From Tardiphaga sp. (GTDB taxonomy: Bacteria > Pseudomonadota > Alphaproteobacteria > Rhizobiales > Xanthobacteraceae): a DNA stretch of 64,000 nt. Of the stretch, positions 1 to 7,735 are shown piece after piece. The notes beneath the pieces are model-generated. The model worked only from the letters and a program-made list of their open reading frames with translations, made no database searches and was not told the origin of the DNA. Numbering within the stretch: the first letter of the stretch is position 1; each line of letters opens with the position of its first letter. The stretch covers positions 1 to 64,000 of the forward strand of contig NZ_JAQGJT010000138.1 of assembly GCF_028290495.1 (NCBI RefSeq), in the 5' to 3' direction. Made by a program: the position numbers and the translations under genes.

Positions 1-207
1 GCCACTCGTATCCGCGAGAGGCTGCTGGCCGCTCGAAATGTCGATGATGGACAAGCGGGCATGTGCCAGTCCCGCGCGTTCGTCCCGGTACAGGCCCCGC
101 TCGTCGGGACCGCGATGGGCTAGCGCGCCGACCATGCGCATCAACGCCTCGCGTGAAGGTGGCGCTGCGGCGGAGCTTAACGACACGATTCCTGCGACAC
201 CGCACAT
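1..207 (-). CDS. asnB: Asparagine synthetase-type glutamine amidotransferase (N-terminal fragment, runs off window)
   Basis: The first 69 codons are visible, read from an ATG at 207 toward the left edge. The protein begins MCGVAGIV, so Cys2 would be the class II amidotransferase nucleophile. It continues with AHRGPDERG and AHARLSIIDISSGQQP, the usual AsnB glutaminase-domain signatures. The family transfers glutamine ammonia to an adenylated acid made by a C-terminal synthetase domain, which is not seen here. The start lies 5 bases after the stop of the NadE-like gene, with a GAGGA ribosome site inside that gene's end, so the two are co-translated. In this context it is more likely a pathway-specific amide-forming enzyme than the housekeeping asparagine synthetase, but that is inference. 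Confidence 0.9.
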   Translation of the reverse strand, partial: MCGVAGIVSLSSAAAPPSREALMRMVGALAHRGPDERGLYRDERAGLAHARLSIIDISSGQQPLADTSG

Positions 208-212
208 GCCGG

Positions 213-1217
213 TCAGTCCTCGAACACTTGAGCGACGAGCATGGGTCGTGCGTGGAGGTAGCGCGTGGCACGACGCTTGGCGTCGATATCCCTGAAGACC
301 ATCTCAACCTGCGCTGCCGTGAGTCCGACAATCCCTGCGACCTCGTCTGGGGGAATCCCGTGGTTCACGGCGTAGAGGCACAGATCCATCAGGTGATAAG
401 GCAGCGCGAAGTAGAACTCCTCCTGGCTCTGCGGCATCGAGAACGTATCCGTGGTCGGCGGCCTGTGCCGGATCTCCTCCTCGACCTCGAGGTATTCCGC
501 CAGCTGGTAGACCTGCGTCTTGTAGAGGTGCGCGATCGGCATCACGTCCGCGATCCCATCGCCTTGCTTGACGAAAAAGCCCTGGTCGTGCTCGAGACGA
601 TTCGGTGTGCCCACGACCGCGTATCTGAGGCGGTCGGCGTGGTAGTACTCCGTCATTTTGCGGACGCGCTGCTTATAATTGGTCGCGGCAACGATCTGCA
701 GATAGGCGTCCGAGGAAAGACGCACGGTGCGGGTGCCGTCGCGGCTCTGAACCGTGAGACGGGTGATATTCAGTCCGTTGCTGGCGAGAACGGACGGTAG
801 CACCAGCTTGCATTTCCAGCCGTCGTCATATTCAGGAACGACGGTCCGGATCGCCTCGATCTGCCGGCGATAGGCGCCGAGCCCCTCGAGGGCGAACGAT
901 ATATCTTCCAGCACGGTGCTGATGCCAAGCTGAGCCGCGCAACTGCGGCCCAGTCTCAACGAATCGTCCGAAGAATGGTGCTCGGGCATGAAGACGCCCA
1001 GGACCTTGTCGTTGCCGAATGCACGCACGCACAACGCCGCGACGACGGAGCTGTCGATACCGCCGGAAAGACCGATGACCGCGCCGCGACGCCCTAACGC
1101 GCCGAGGACCTGCTTGCGTAATGCTTCGACGATCCGCTCGACCTCCGCGGCGGCATCGAGCACCAATGCGTCCTTGCTGAATTCCGGCTTGGTCGGGATA
1201 CGCGCAGCGACGTTCAT
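213..1217 (-). CDS. Stand-alone NadE-like NAD synthase / ATP pyrophosphatase
   Basis: 334 residues from an ATG that overlaps the previous stop as ATGA. The PP-loop motif SGGIDSS lies near residue 55. NadE signatures follow: GTPNRLEHDQGFFVKQGDG near 215 and a PIAHLYKTQVYQLA stretch near 240. Family members adenylate nicotinate adenine dinucleotide and amidate it with ammonia. The N-terminal nitrilase-type glutaminase of the glutamine-dependent NAD synthases common in alphaproteobacteria is absent, so ammonia would have to come from elsewhere. The coupled downstream AsnB-type protein is an obvious candidate supplier. Linkage to an A-PCP-TE synthetase suggests a biosynthetic amidation role rather than NAD supply. 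The family is clear; the substrate is not. Confidence 0.85.
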   Translation of the reverse strand: MNVAARIPTKPEFSKDALVLDAAAEVERIVEALRKQVLGALGRRGAVIGLSGGIDSSVVAALCVRAFGNDKVLGVFMPEHHSSDDSLRLGRSCAAQLGISTVLEDISFALEGLGAYRRQIEAIRTVVPEYDDGWKCKLVLPSVLASNGLNITRLTVQSRDGTRTVRLSSDAYLQIVAATNYKQRVRKMTEYYHADRLRYAVVGTPNRLEHDQGFFVKQGDGIADVMPIAHLYKTQVYQLAEYLEVEEEIRHRPPTTDTFSMPQSQEEFYFALPYHLMDLCLYAVNHGIPPDEVAGIVGLTAAQVEMVFRDIDAKRRATRYLHARPMLVAQVFED

Positions 1218-3928
1218 GACCGCGCCTCCGGTTTGCAGTATTCGACTGACGCGTAGGTTTGCGCGACCGCCTTCTCGATCAAGACGCGGTTCGTGGCGAG
1301 GTGGGGCTCGACGACGAGATCGAGATGGCCGCCTGCAATTCGGACCACGTCCAGGCTTGCGAAGTTGCGATCCCAGCCGAGCGATTGCGGCACTCCCTCT
1401 CGGTCGCAGCGGAACACGGTGCCCGCGATCGGCAAGACTGGTTTCGGCTCTGCCAACCATTGGAAGAAAGCCCGGGACCGCAATACCTCCTGCAGTTCGA
1501 GCTTAATTCGGAAGCAGGTGGCATCGAACTTCCGTCGACTATAGCGATCAAGGAACCAGGCAAGCCGCGCCTCACAGCCGATTGCGACGGTACCTTTTGC
1601 AAGGACCCGGCAAGCCAACCGGTAAGCGTTGACGCGATTTGTCCGCATCCGCAGCAATGTGCGGGTGAGCGTCTCCCAATAATCGCGGCGCTCGTTCACG
1701 ATGGACGTATCGAGAATCCCCAGGAACTTGACGGACCGTCCCGCTTCCAGCAGCCGCGCCGCAACTTCAAACGCCACCACCCCACCAAGCGAATGGCCGA
1801 GAAGGCGGACATGGCCTACGGGTTGGGTCCGATGAATCTGCTCGACGGCGACGGCGGCCATGGCGGTAACCGTGTTCTTTCCGTCGAGGATGTTTCGGAG
1901 GTCGGGGTATTTGATCGGGGTGACCCGAGCGACCTTGCCCATGGCCGCTGCAAAGGACGCCATGCTCGGACCGTAGCCAACGGATCCGGGCAACAGGAAA
2001 AGGATGGGAGATGCATCCGCTTGCGGGCGCACGACTTGACCGGTTGTCTGACCTGACACAATCGCCTTGACCATCTCGGCGACTGTCATGTCGACGGTGA
2101 AGGCTTCGGCCGAGAGCTCCTGCCCGGTGGCGCTCTCGATCTCTATGACGCAATGCAGCAGCTTTAGTGAATCGCCTCCAGCTTCGTCCCAGCTTCCCGC
2201 GGTCTCGCGGGTGTTGAGAATCTTCGTCCATGCATCCTGCACGAGTTGATGAGTCGTCAACTCGTGTCCGGCATTGGCCGGCTGCGGATTTGGTGCGGTC
2301 TTTCGAGCCGACAGATCCAGCTCCCTGAGCTTCGCCACGTCGACCTTTCCGCCCGGGAGACGCGGGATATCGGCAATCGTGTGAAGCCGCAGCGGCCGCA
2401 GTGGCGGCGGCAGTTTCTGCTTGACGATTTGGCCGAGTTCAGCCGCAAGGTCCATGCCAGTCGGGCGCCGGGGAACGGCGAACGCGACCAGTTCGTTCGC
2501 CGCCGTTGCGATTGCCACCGCGTCTTCCACGGCGGGCACGCAACGCAAGACATGTTCGAGTTCAGCGGGTTCGACGCGTCGCCCGTTAATCTTCAACTGG
2601 CGCCCTTTCCGACCGATGATCCGCAGCAGGCCGAGATCGTCGAGCTGAACGAGATCACCCGTCGCAAAAATTCGAACGTCCGGATCGGAGTCGGAGGGGA
2701 CGACAGCACCGTTCTCCCAATGGCCGAGCGAGACATCCGGACTTTTGATCAGGAGTTCACCGCTGTCGCCCGGCTCAAGGAGACATCCCTCCTCGTTGAC
2801 GATCGCGAACGCGATCCCCGGAAGCAACCAACCGACCGGGACCGAGGCGCCATGATCTGACAGGTTTCGCGGCACGAACCATTGAGAACCGGTCGACTCC
2901 GTTGAGGAATAGCCGATCTGAATCAGGCAGGCGTTGGAAACGTTCTTGCGTAACAGGGCGATGTCGGTCCACGCCACCTTCTCGCCTCCGATCCGGACAA
3001 CCCTGAGCGACCTGAAGGCGTCGGCTGGGTCGTCGTCGGCCATGAGCGCGCGAAGCAACGTCGGCACCACATAGGCGATCGTCACGCCTTCGGTCTGCAT
3101 CCGACGGCGAACGACGCGCAGCCCGACTGCCTCGACCTCGAGGAGATGCAGCGTAGCGCCGGTCAGAAGGGCGGCGAAAATATCGCGGCAGCCGGCGATG
3201 GTGGCCGGCCCGGTCAAGAGAAGGACGACGTCTTCCGAATTGATATGGCAGGCATCGACATATTGCTGGACCCGCCGCAACAGGCTGCGCTGACTGTTGA
3301 CGATGCCTTTTGGGCGTCCGGTGCTGCCCGAGGTATAGAGCACGATGGCGGGCGCATCGACGGAGACGACATCGGGCAGATGTGACGGGGGCGTCCGCGA
3401 GTCCGTCGTCACGAGGTCGGCAGCCACATCGATCCATTGGACCTTCTGCGACAATCCGGCGTGGCGGACCTTGCCCGCGCCGATGACGGCCGAGAGCCGC
3501 GCGGCAACCGCGATCTCTCCAATGTGCCAACCCGGATCTCTCGTGTCGAACGGAACCGAAGGCCGGCCGGCCGCCATGCTTGCCAGCAACGCCACCGGGT
3601 ACCAGACCGAGCTGGCAAGAAGTATCCCGACCGCCTGTCCGTCGACAACGTCGGTGGCGATCCGCCGGGACAAGCTTTCAACCGCAGAGAAAAGCTCGGA
3701 GTAAGTCAGTCGATTGATGCCATCACTGACCGCGAGCTTATCGGGATATTGCTCAGCAATGTCTCTCAGATGGTCGAAAATACAAACGCTCGCGAAATCG
3801 AAACCCATCGGTCGATACGGGCGAAGGAGAGGACCATCCCTATCCAAAATGTAGTCGGCGACTTTTGACCAGTTCAAGGTGTCGGTCTGCCGGTCCACCA
3901 ATTCTGATTGCAGATAGGTCCCAGCCAT
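1214..3928 (-). CDS. Mono-modular NRPS-like synthetase: adenylation, carrier, thioesterase
   Basis: 904 residues. An AMP-binding adenylation domain occupies about 45-540, with the P-loop LYTSGSTGRPKGIV near 195, GYSSTES near 340 and ATGDLV near 420. A carrier domain lies about 560-635, with the phosphopantetheine serine in GGDSLKLL. A type I thioesterase fills about 645-895, with GHSLGG and a C-terminal GGHLDLV histidine. There is no condensation domain, so it can activate, tether and release one acid but cannot by itself make a peptide bond. It resembles A-T-TE enzymes that release dimerised or transferred acyl units. Its stop overlaps the NadE-like start by 4 bases. The upstream 284-base gap (3929-4212) shows no convincing gene. 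The substrate cannot be read from the sequence. Confidence 0.9.
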   Translation of the reverse strand: MAGTYLQSELVDRQTDTLNWSKVADYILDRDGPLLRPYRPMGFDFASVCIFDHLRDIAEQYPDKLAVSDGINRLTYSELFSAVESLSRRIATDVVDGQAVGILLASSVWYPVALLASMAAGRPSVPFDTRDPGWHIGEIAVAARLSAVIGAGKVRHAGLSQKVQWIDVAADLVTTDSRTPPSHLPDVVSVDAPAIVLYTSGSTGRPKGIVNSQRSLLRRVQQYVDACHINSEDVVLLLTGPATIAGCRDIFAALLTGATLHLLEVEAVGLRVVRRRMQTEGVTIAYVVPTLLRALMADDDPADAFRSLRVVRIGGEKVAWTDIALLRKNVSNACLIQIGYSSTESTGSQWFVPRNLSDHGASVPVGWLLPGIAFAIVNEEGCLLEPGDSGELLIKSPDVSLGHWENGAVVPSDSDPDVRIFATGDLVQLDDLGLLRIIGRKGRQLKINGRRVEPAELEHVLRCVPAVEDAVAIATAANELVAFAVPRRPTGMDLAAELGQIVKQKLPPPLRPLRLHTIADIPRLPGGKVDVAKLRELDLSARKTAPNPQPANAGHELTTHQLVQDAWTKILNTRETAGSWDEAGGDSLKLLHCVIEIESATGQELSAEAFTVDMTVAEMVKAIVSGQTTGQVVRPQADASPILFLLPGSVGYGPSMASFAAAMGKVARVTPIKYPDLRNILDGKNTVTAMAAVAVEQIHRTQPVGHVRLLGHSLGGVVAFEVAARLLEAGRSVKFLGILDTSIVNERRDYWETLTRTLLRMRTNRVNAYRLACRVLAKGTVAIGCEARLAWFLDRYSRRKFDATCFRIKLELQEVLRSRAFFQWLAEPKPVLPIAGTVFRCDREGVPQSLGWDRNFASLDVVRIAGGHLDLVVEPHLATNRVLIEKAVAQTYASVEYCKPEARS

Positions 3929-4212
3929 GGAGCACCTTTGCCGAACTCAAGACCGTTTATCGCCTCCCACGGAAATTTCGACATCCTGCATTCGAATGAT
4001 CCCAAGCCTCGATGATGGTCAGAATCTCTCGCAGAAGGCCCGCGATACCGGGCGAACGGAGACCGAACCCGACACATGCGTCGCTTCGTCGCATGCGCAG
4101 CTGCCTTTCGGCTCCAACATCTGCAATGCCTGGCATCGCTGCAACGACTGTCGTGCTGAGTTGAAGGAGCCGCCGGCGAGGCCTCGGCAAGTCGCCGCGC
4201 CGGTTGGCCTCC

Positions 4213-5709
4213 TCAATCTTCCCGCATGCCGCGCCGTATCGCATCCGTCATCGGCTGCGTCAGATAGGCAAGAACGGTGCGTTCGCCGGTCGCGATCAGG
4301 ACGTCGGCCACCATACCCGGCTTGAGCTTTTCTCGGACTTTCTCAGGAAATTTCGTCACCTGCACTGAAACTTTGACTTCGTAATAAGGCTGATGGGTAG
4401 CCTCGTCGCGAACCGCATCAGCCGCAATCGAAAGAACCTCGCCGACGGCGATCGGAGTCGAGCGGGCCTTGAACGAGGGAAGCCGCACTTCCGTAGGCAA
4501 GCCAATCTGGACGTGATTTATGTCAAGAGAGGATACTTTCGCGGCAACCACGAGGACATCGTTGTCCGGCACGATCTCCATCAAGACGTCGCCCGGTCGG
4601 ACCACGGCACCGATCGTGTGAACCTTCAAATTTACGATGCGTCCGGAGCGAGATGCGCGCACTTCCATTCGACCGAGAACCTCGACGGTCACGCGCCACT
4701 TCTCTCGCGCATCGGCGAGTTGGGCGCGGGTGTCGGTAAGCTTGGCGGTGGCCTCCTCCAGAACTTTCTGTCCGACCTGGTCGATCTGTAGTCGCGCTTC
4801 GTCGATGGTCCGTCCGAAGCGTGCAATGTCGGCGTCGTATGCGCCCATCCGCCCCTCGGTTTCGGCTTTGGAGCGCTCCAGCGTGGCCACCCGCGCAAAC
4901 GCAACAATCCCTTGCTCGACCAGCGGTTTGAGCTTCGTGTATTCCTGCGTGATACTGTCGAGCTGCGCGCGTGCGCCCTTGCTCTGAGCAGCGTTTCCCT
5001 CAATCTGCCGCTGCGACTGTCCGATCCGTTCCTCAAGGATCGAGATCTCAATCTTACGTGCAGCGCGGCGTTCCTCGAACCGTCGCTTCTGGTCGCCCAT
5101 GGCGCGTTGCGCAGAGGGGTCGGAGCTCTTCTGAATGAGTTCGGAAGGAAATGTAACCTTGTCGCTCCCCTCAGCTTCCGCCTGCAGGCGTGCCTCCTCC
5201 GCAATTGCCGAATACACGGCCGATCGAGCCATCTCCTCCCGTGCCCGTTCCTGGCTTGAATCGAGGCGCAACAGCACCTGCCCCTGTTTGACATGGGCGG
5301 CGCCCGTCACCATCAGGTCTTGGACGATGCCGCCTTCCAGATGCTGAACCGTCTTTCGGTCGCTCTCGACGACGATCGAGCCCGGAGCTATGACCGCGCC
5401 ATCAACAGACGCCATGCAAGCCCATCCACCAAACACACCAAAGGTCAGGAACACGACGCCAAAGCCTCGTCTCGCAGGTGTGCGCCAATCGCCCGACGGG
5501 GGGCCATTCCCGCTCCCTCCGTTTTCGCTCGACACGATCGAAAGACATGTCCTTGAAAGCCAAGCCAACGACCGTGTCTTGAACTCAACGAACTGTCGTA
5601 CGAACCGATGCGCGCCAAGCATCTTGCCGCGATTTCTCAAGCGCTTGCTGAGGCGCGTTAATTCAATTTGAAGAGCTGTCTCTGTTGCCCGCAGCCTAAT
5701 TTCGTTCAT
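4213..5709 (-). CDS. Type I secretion membrane-fusion (adaptor) protein, HlyD/PrtE family
   Basis: 498 residues. A single membrane segment lies around 85-108 (GFGVVFLTFGVFGGWACMA), followed by a periplasmic body. The lipoyl/barrel motif TVQHLEGGIVQDLMV is near residue 135. A long coiled-coil hairpin runs about 165-350, and a second barrel has RSGRIVNLKVHTIGAVV near 365. This is the standard layout of adaptors that link an inner-membrane ABC exporter to TolC. The N-terminal cytoplasmic part is longer than usual at about 85 residues. The start codon shares one base with the ABC transporter stop (TAATG), so the pair is one translational unit. No TolC gene is in the window, so an outer-membrane channel must be supplied elsewhere. 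Confidence 0.93.
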   Translation of the reverse strand: MNEIRLRATETALQIELTRLSKRLRNRGKMLGAHRFVRQFVEFKTRSLAWLSRTCLSIVSSENGGSGNGPPSGDWRTPARRGFGVVFLTFGVFGGWACMASVDGAVIAPGSIVVESDRKTVQHLEGGIVQDLMVTGAAHVKQGQVLLRLDSSQERAREEMARSAVYSAIAEEARLQAEAEGSDKVTFPSELIQKSSDPSAQRAMGDQKRRFEERRAARKIEISILEERIGQSQRQIEGNAAQSKGARAQLDSITQEYTKLKPLVEQGIVAFARVATLERSKAETEGRMGAYDADIARFGRTIDEARLQIDQVGQKVLEEATAKLTDTRAQLADAREKWRVTVEVLGRMEVRASRSGRIVNLKVHTIGAVVRPGDVLMEIVPDNDVLVVAAKVSSLDINHVQIGLPTEVRLPSFKARSTPIAVGEVLSIAADAVRDEATHQPYYEVKVSVQVTKFPEKVREKLKPGMVADVLIATGERTVLAYLTQPMTDAIRRGMRED

Positions 5710-7514
5710 TATTGCCTCGTCGCATGGATGGATCGCGCAGGGTTCGGAAAACGTGCGTGGCGTTGGCCGTCGTCAGCATGGTGACGTTCCGCCGCGACCC
5801 GCCCTTCGCGGCGCGCGGGTGCGGGCGCGACGGTTTCACTAACGAGCAAGGGAAGAAGCTCATCGCGCGTACCAGCGCGCCCGATGCGTCCCTCATGCAT
5901 AAAAACAATCTTGTCGACCAATGAAAGCAGATTGGGTCTGTGATTGATGATCACGATCGTCACCTGCCGTTTCCGGAGCATTTGGATGGCATCAGCCAGA
6001 GCGCGGTCGCCATCGCCATCCAGGTTGGCATTTGGCTCATCGAGTACGACGAAGACAGGCCTGCCAAAAAGCGCACGGGCCAATCCAATGCGTTGTCGCT
6101 GGCCGCCGGAAAGACCAGCTCCGTTTTCCCCTATGATGGTGTCATAGCCCTGCGGGAGCCGCTGGATCATGGCATGTGCCGAGGCCAATTGCGCCGCCTC
6201 AACGACCTCTTCATCTGAGACCTCCTCGCGGAAGCGGGCGATGTTGTCACGGACGCTACCGGCGAACAATTCAACATCCTGCGGCAGGTAGCCGAGTCTT
6301 TGCCCGAGAAAATTGGAGTCAAAGTGTCGTATGTCATTGCCGTCAATGCGCACGCATCCCTGTGCAGCCGGCCACGCCCCAACCAGGGCACGCGCCAGAG
6401 ACGATTTGCCGGAGCCGGACTGACCGACGATCGCAACGACTTCGCCAGGTGCGAGCCTGAAAGTGACTTCTGCAATGGCCGGTAGTTGCGATCCTGGTAC
6501 GATGACGGTCAAAGCTTCGACAGAGATTTCGCCGGTCAGGGGCGGCAACCGCATTGGCTGCCTTTCTGTCGCTCGCGTTCGAAAGGCCTCGTTGAGGCGG
6601 GAGAAAGAGGTGCGCGCCGAAACGAGCGCCCTCCACTGCGAGACGGTCGCCTCCACCGGTGCAAGCGCACGCCCCATAATCAAGGAGGCGGCGAACAGAA
6701 CGCCCCCCGAAATCTCCTGATGAATCGCCAGATAGGCGCCCACGCCCATGATGGCCACTTGAACTGCCATCCGCAGAAACTTGGAGACTGCGAGCAACGT
6801 ACCGCCGCGCTCTCCGGCCTTGGTGCTTTCAACGAGCGCTTGGCCATGCGTGGCGCTCCAGGCGGAGCGCACAGCAGATCCCATTCCGAGCCCACGAATC
6901 GCTTCCGCGTTGCGAAGCGAAGAGGTCAGCCGGTCCAAAGCATGAAGGCTCTTGAAAGAGGCTGCGATCAGCGGTGCCTTGGTGACGCGCTCGTTGAGAA
7001 AGGCAACGGCAAGGATAGCTAACGCGCCTATAAGGGCGACCATGCCGATTAACGGATGAAGAAGGAAACATATCCCGAGAAAGATCGGGGTCCACGGTAC
7101 GTCCATCAACGACGTTATCACGCCGCCTGAAAGGACATCGCGCAATGTGTCGACATCGCGCAGGAGCTGAACATGATGTGAGCTGCTGGTGCGCAGCGCC
7201 TGCGCAAGTGCCGTTTCGAAAGCCTCTCCCGAGAGGAGTTGGTCAAAGCGAATTCCGGTTTGCACAAGAACGCGGCTGCGAAAGTGCTCGAGTGCCGCGT
7301 AGCTGATAAAAAGCGCGAGCGCGATCAACGAAAGCAACAACAGAGTCGTCGCGTTTCGGCTCGTCAACACGCGATCGTAGATTTGCATGGTATAGAGCGG
7401 CGATACGAACACCAGAAGATTTATGAATATAGATATCCCACCGGCGGCAAGCAGGCCCGGACGTATCTGGCGGAACGCGTCTGCCAGCGTGGGTAGTTTC
7501 ACTGAAGCGTACAT
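5709..7514 (-). CDS. Type I secretion ABC transporter (permease fused to ATPase), PrtD/AprD type
   Basis: About 601 residues from the ATG at 7514. An upstream TTG at 7574 would add 20 residues but has no ribosome site. Six membrane spans lie within about 1-300, starting ADAFRQIRPGLL. The nucleotide-binding domain has Walker A GQSGSGKSS, signature LSGGQRQR and Walker B VFVVLDEPNANLD. The absence of an N-terminal C39 peptidase or C39-like domain places it with PrtD-type exporters that handle unprocessed substrates. The tail after about 560 is Arg/His-rich and low in conservation. It is coupled to the HlyD gene. The nearest plausible cargo is the signal-less protein encoded immediately upstream at 7736-9265. 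Confidence 0.93.
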   Translation of the reverse strand: MYASVKLPTLADAFRQIRPGLLAAGGISIFINLLVFVSPLYTMQIYDRVLTSRNATTLLLLSLIALALFISYAALEHFRSRVLVQTGIRFDQLLSGEAFETALAQALRTSSSHHVQLLRDVDTLRDVLSGGVITSLMDVPWTPIFLGICFLLHPLIGMVALIGALAILAVAFLNERVTKAPLIAASFKSLHALDRLTSSLRNAEAIRGLGMGSAVRSAWSATHGQALVESTKAGERGGTLLAVSKFLRMAVQVAIMGVGAYLAIHQEISGGVLFAASLIMGRALAPVEATVSQWRALVSARTSFSRLNEAFRTRATERQPMRLPPLTGEISVEALTVIVPGSQLPAIAEVTFRLAPGEVVAIVGQSGSGKSSLARALVGAWPAAQGCVRIDGNDIRHFDSNFLGQRLGYLPQDVELFAGSVRDNIARFREEVSDEEVVEAAQLASAHAMIQRLPQGYDTIIGENGAGLSGGQRQRIGLARALFGRPVFVVLDEPNANLDGDGDRALADAIQMLRKRQVTIVIINHRPNLLSLVDKIVFMHEGRIGRAGTRDELLPLLVSETVAPAPARREGRVAAERHHADDGQRHARFPNPARSIHATRQ

Positions 7515-7631
7515 GAGCACATCCGGGCCACCCCTGGTCGGGCGGCGTAAGCGGGTAAAAAATTCATGTGACAAAAAGGAGCGCGACTACGCGCTCGCAT
7601 TACAACATCCCGCAGCATGCGAGACGGTACT

Positions 7632-7704
7632 CCCCTCGCGGCGACTCGTCGTCGCGAGGGGTCCGCAGCCTGTTGGCATACGCGCGGCGTGCCGCGCGTA
7701 TGCC
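7632..7704. terminator. Two consecutive strong hairpins between the secreted-protein gene and the exporter
   Basis: The first hairpin (7632-7661) has 14-base arms, a 2-base loop and one G-U type mismatch. The second (7675-7704) has perfect 14-base arms GGCATACGCGCGGC / GCCGCGCGTATGCC around a 2-base centre. They lie 32 bases past the stop of the 7736-9265 gene and before the exporter start on the same strand. Neither is followed by a U-tract on either strand. They are more likely an attenuator, mRNA-stabilising structure or processing signal than a classic intrinsic terminator. The structures are seen directly; the role is inferred. Confidence 0.55.
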
Positions 7705-7735
7705 TGGCCTCAATACAGAAAGGGTTTCCCCTAAC

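Noticed and set aside
4019-4216. 65-codon Cys-containing frame starting at TTG next to the HlyD stop
   Set aside because: Considered as a precursor peptide, but there is no ribosome site, no leader/core pattern and competing frames look equally random.
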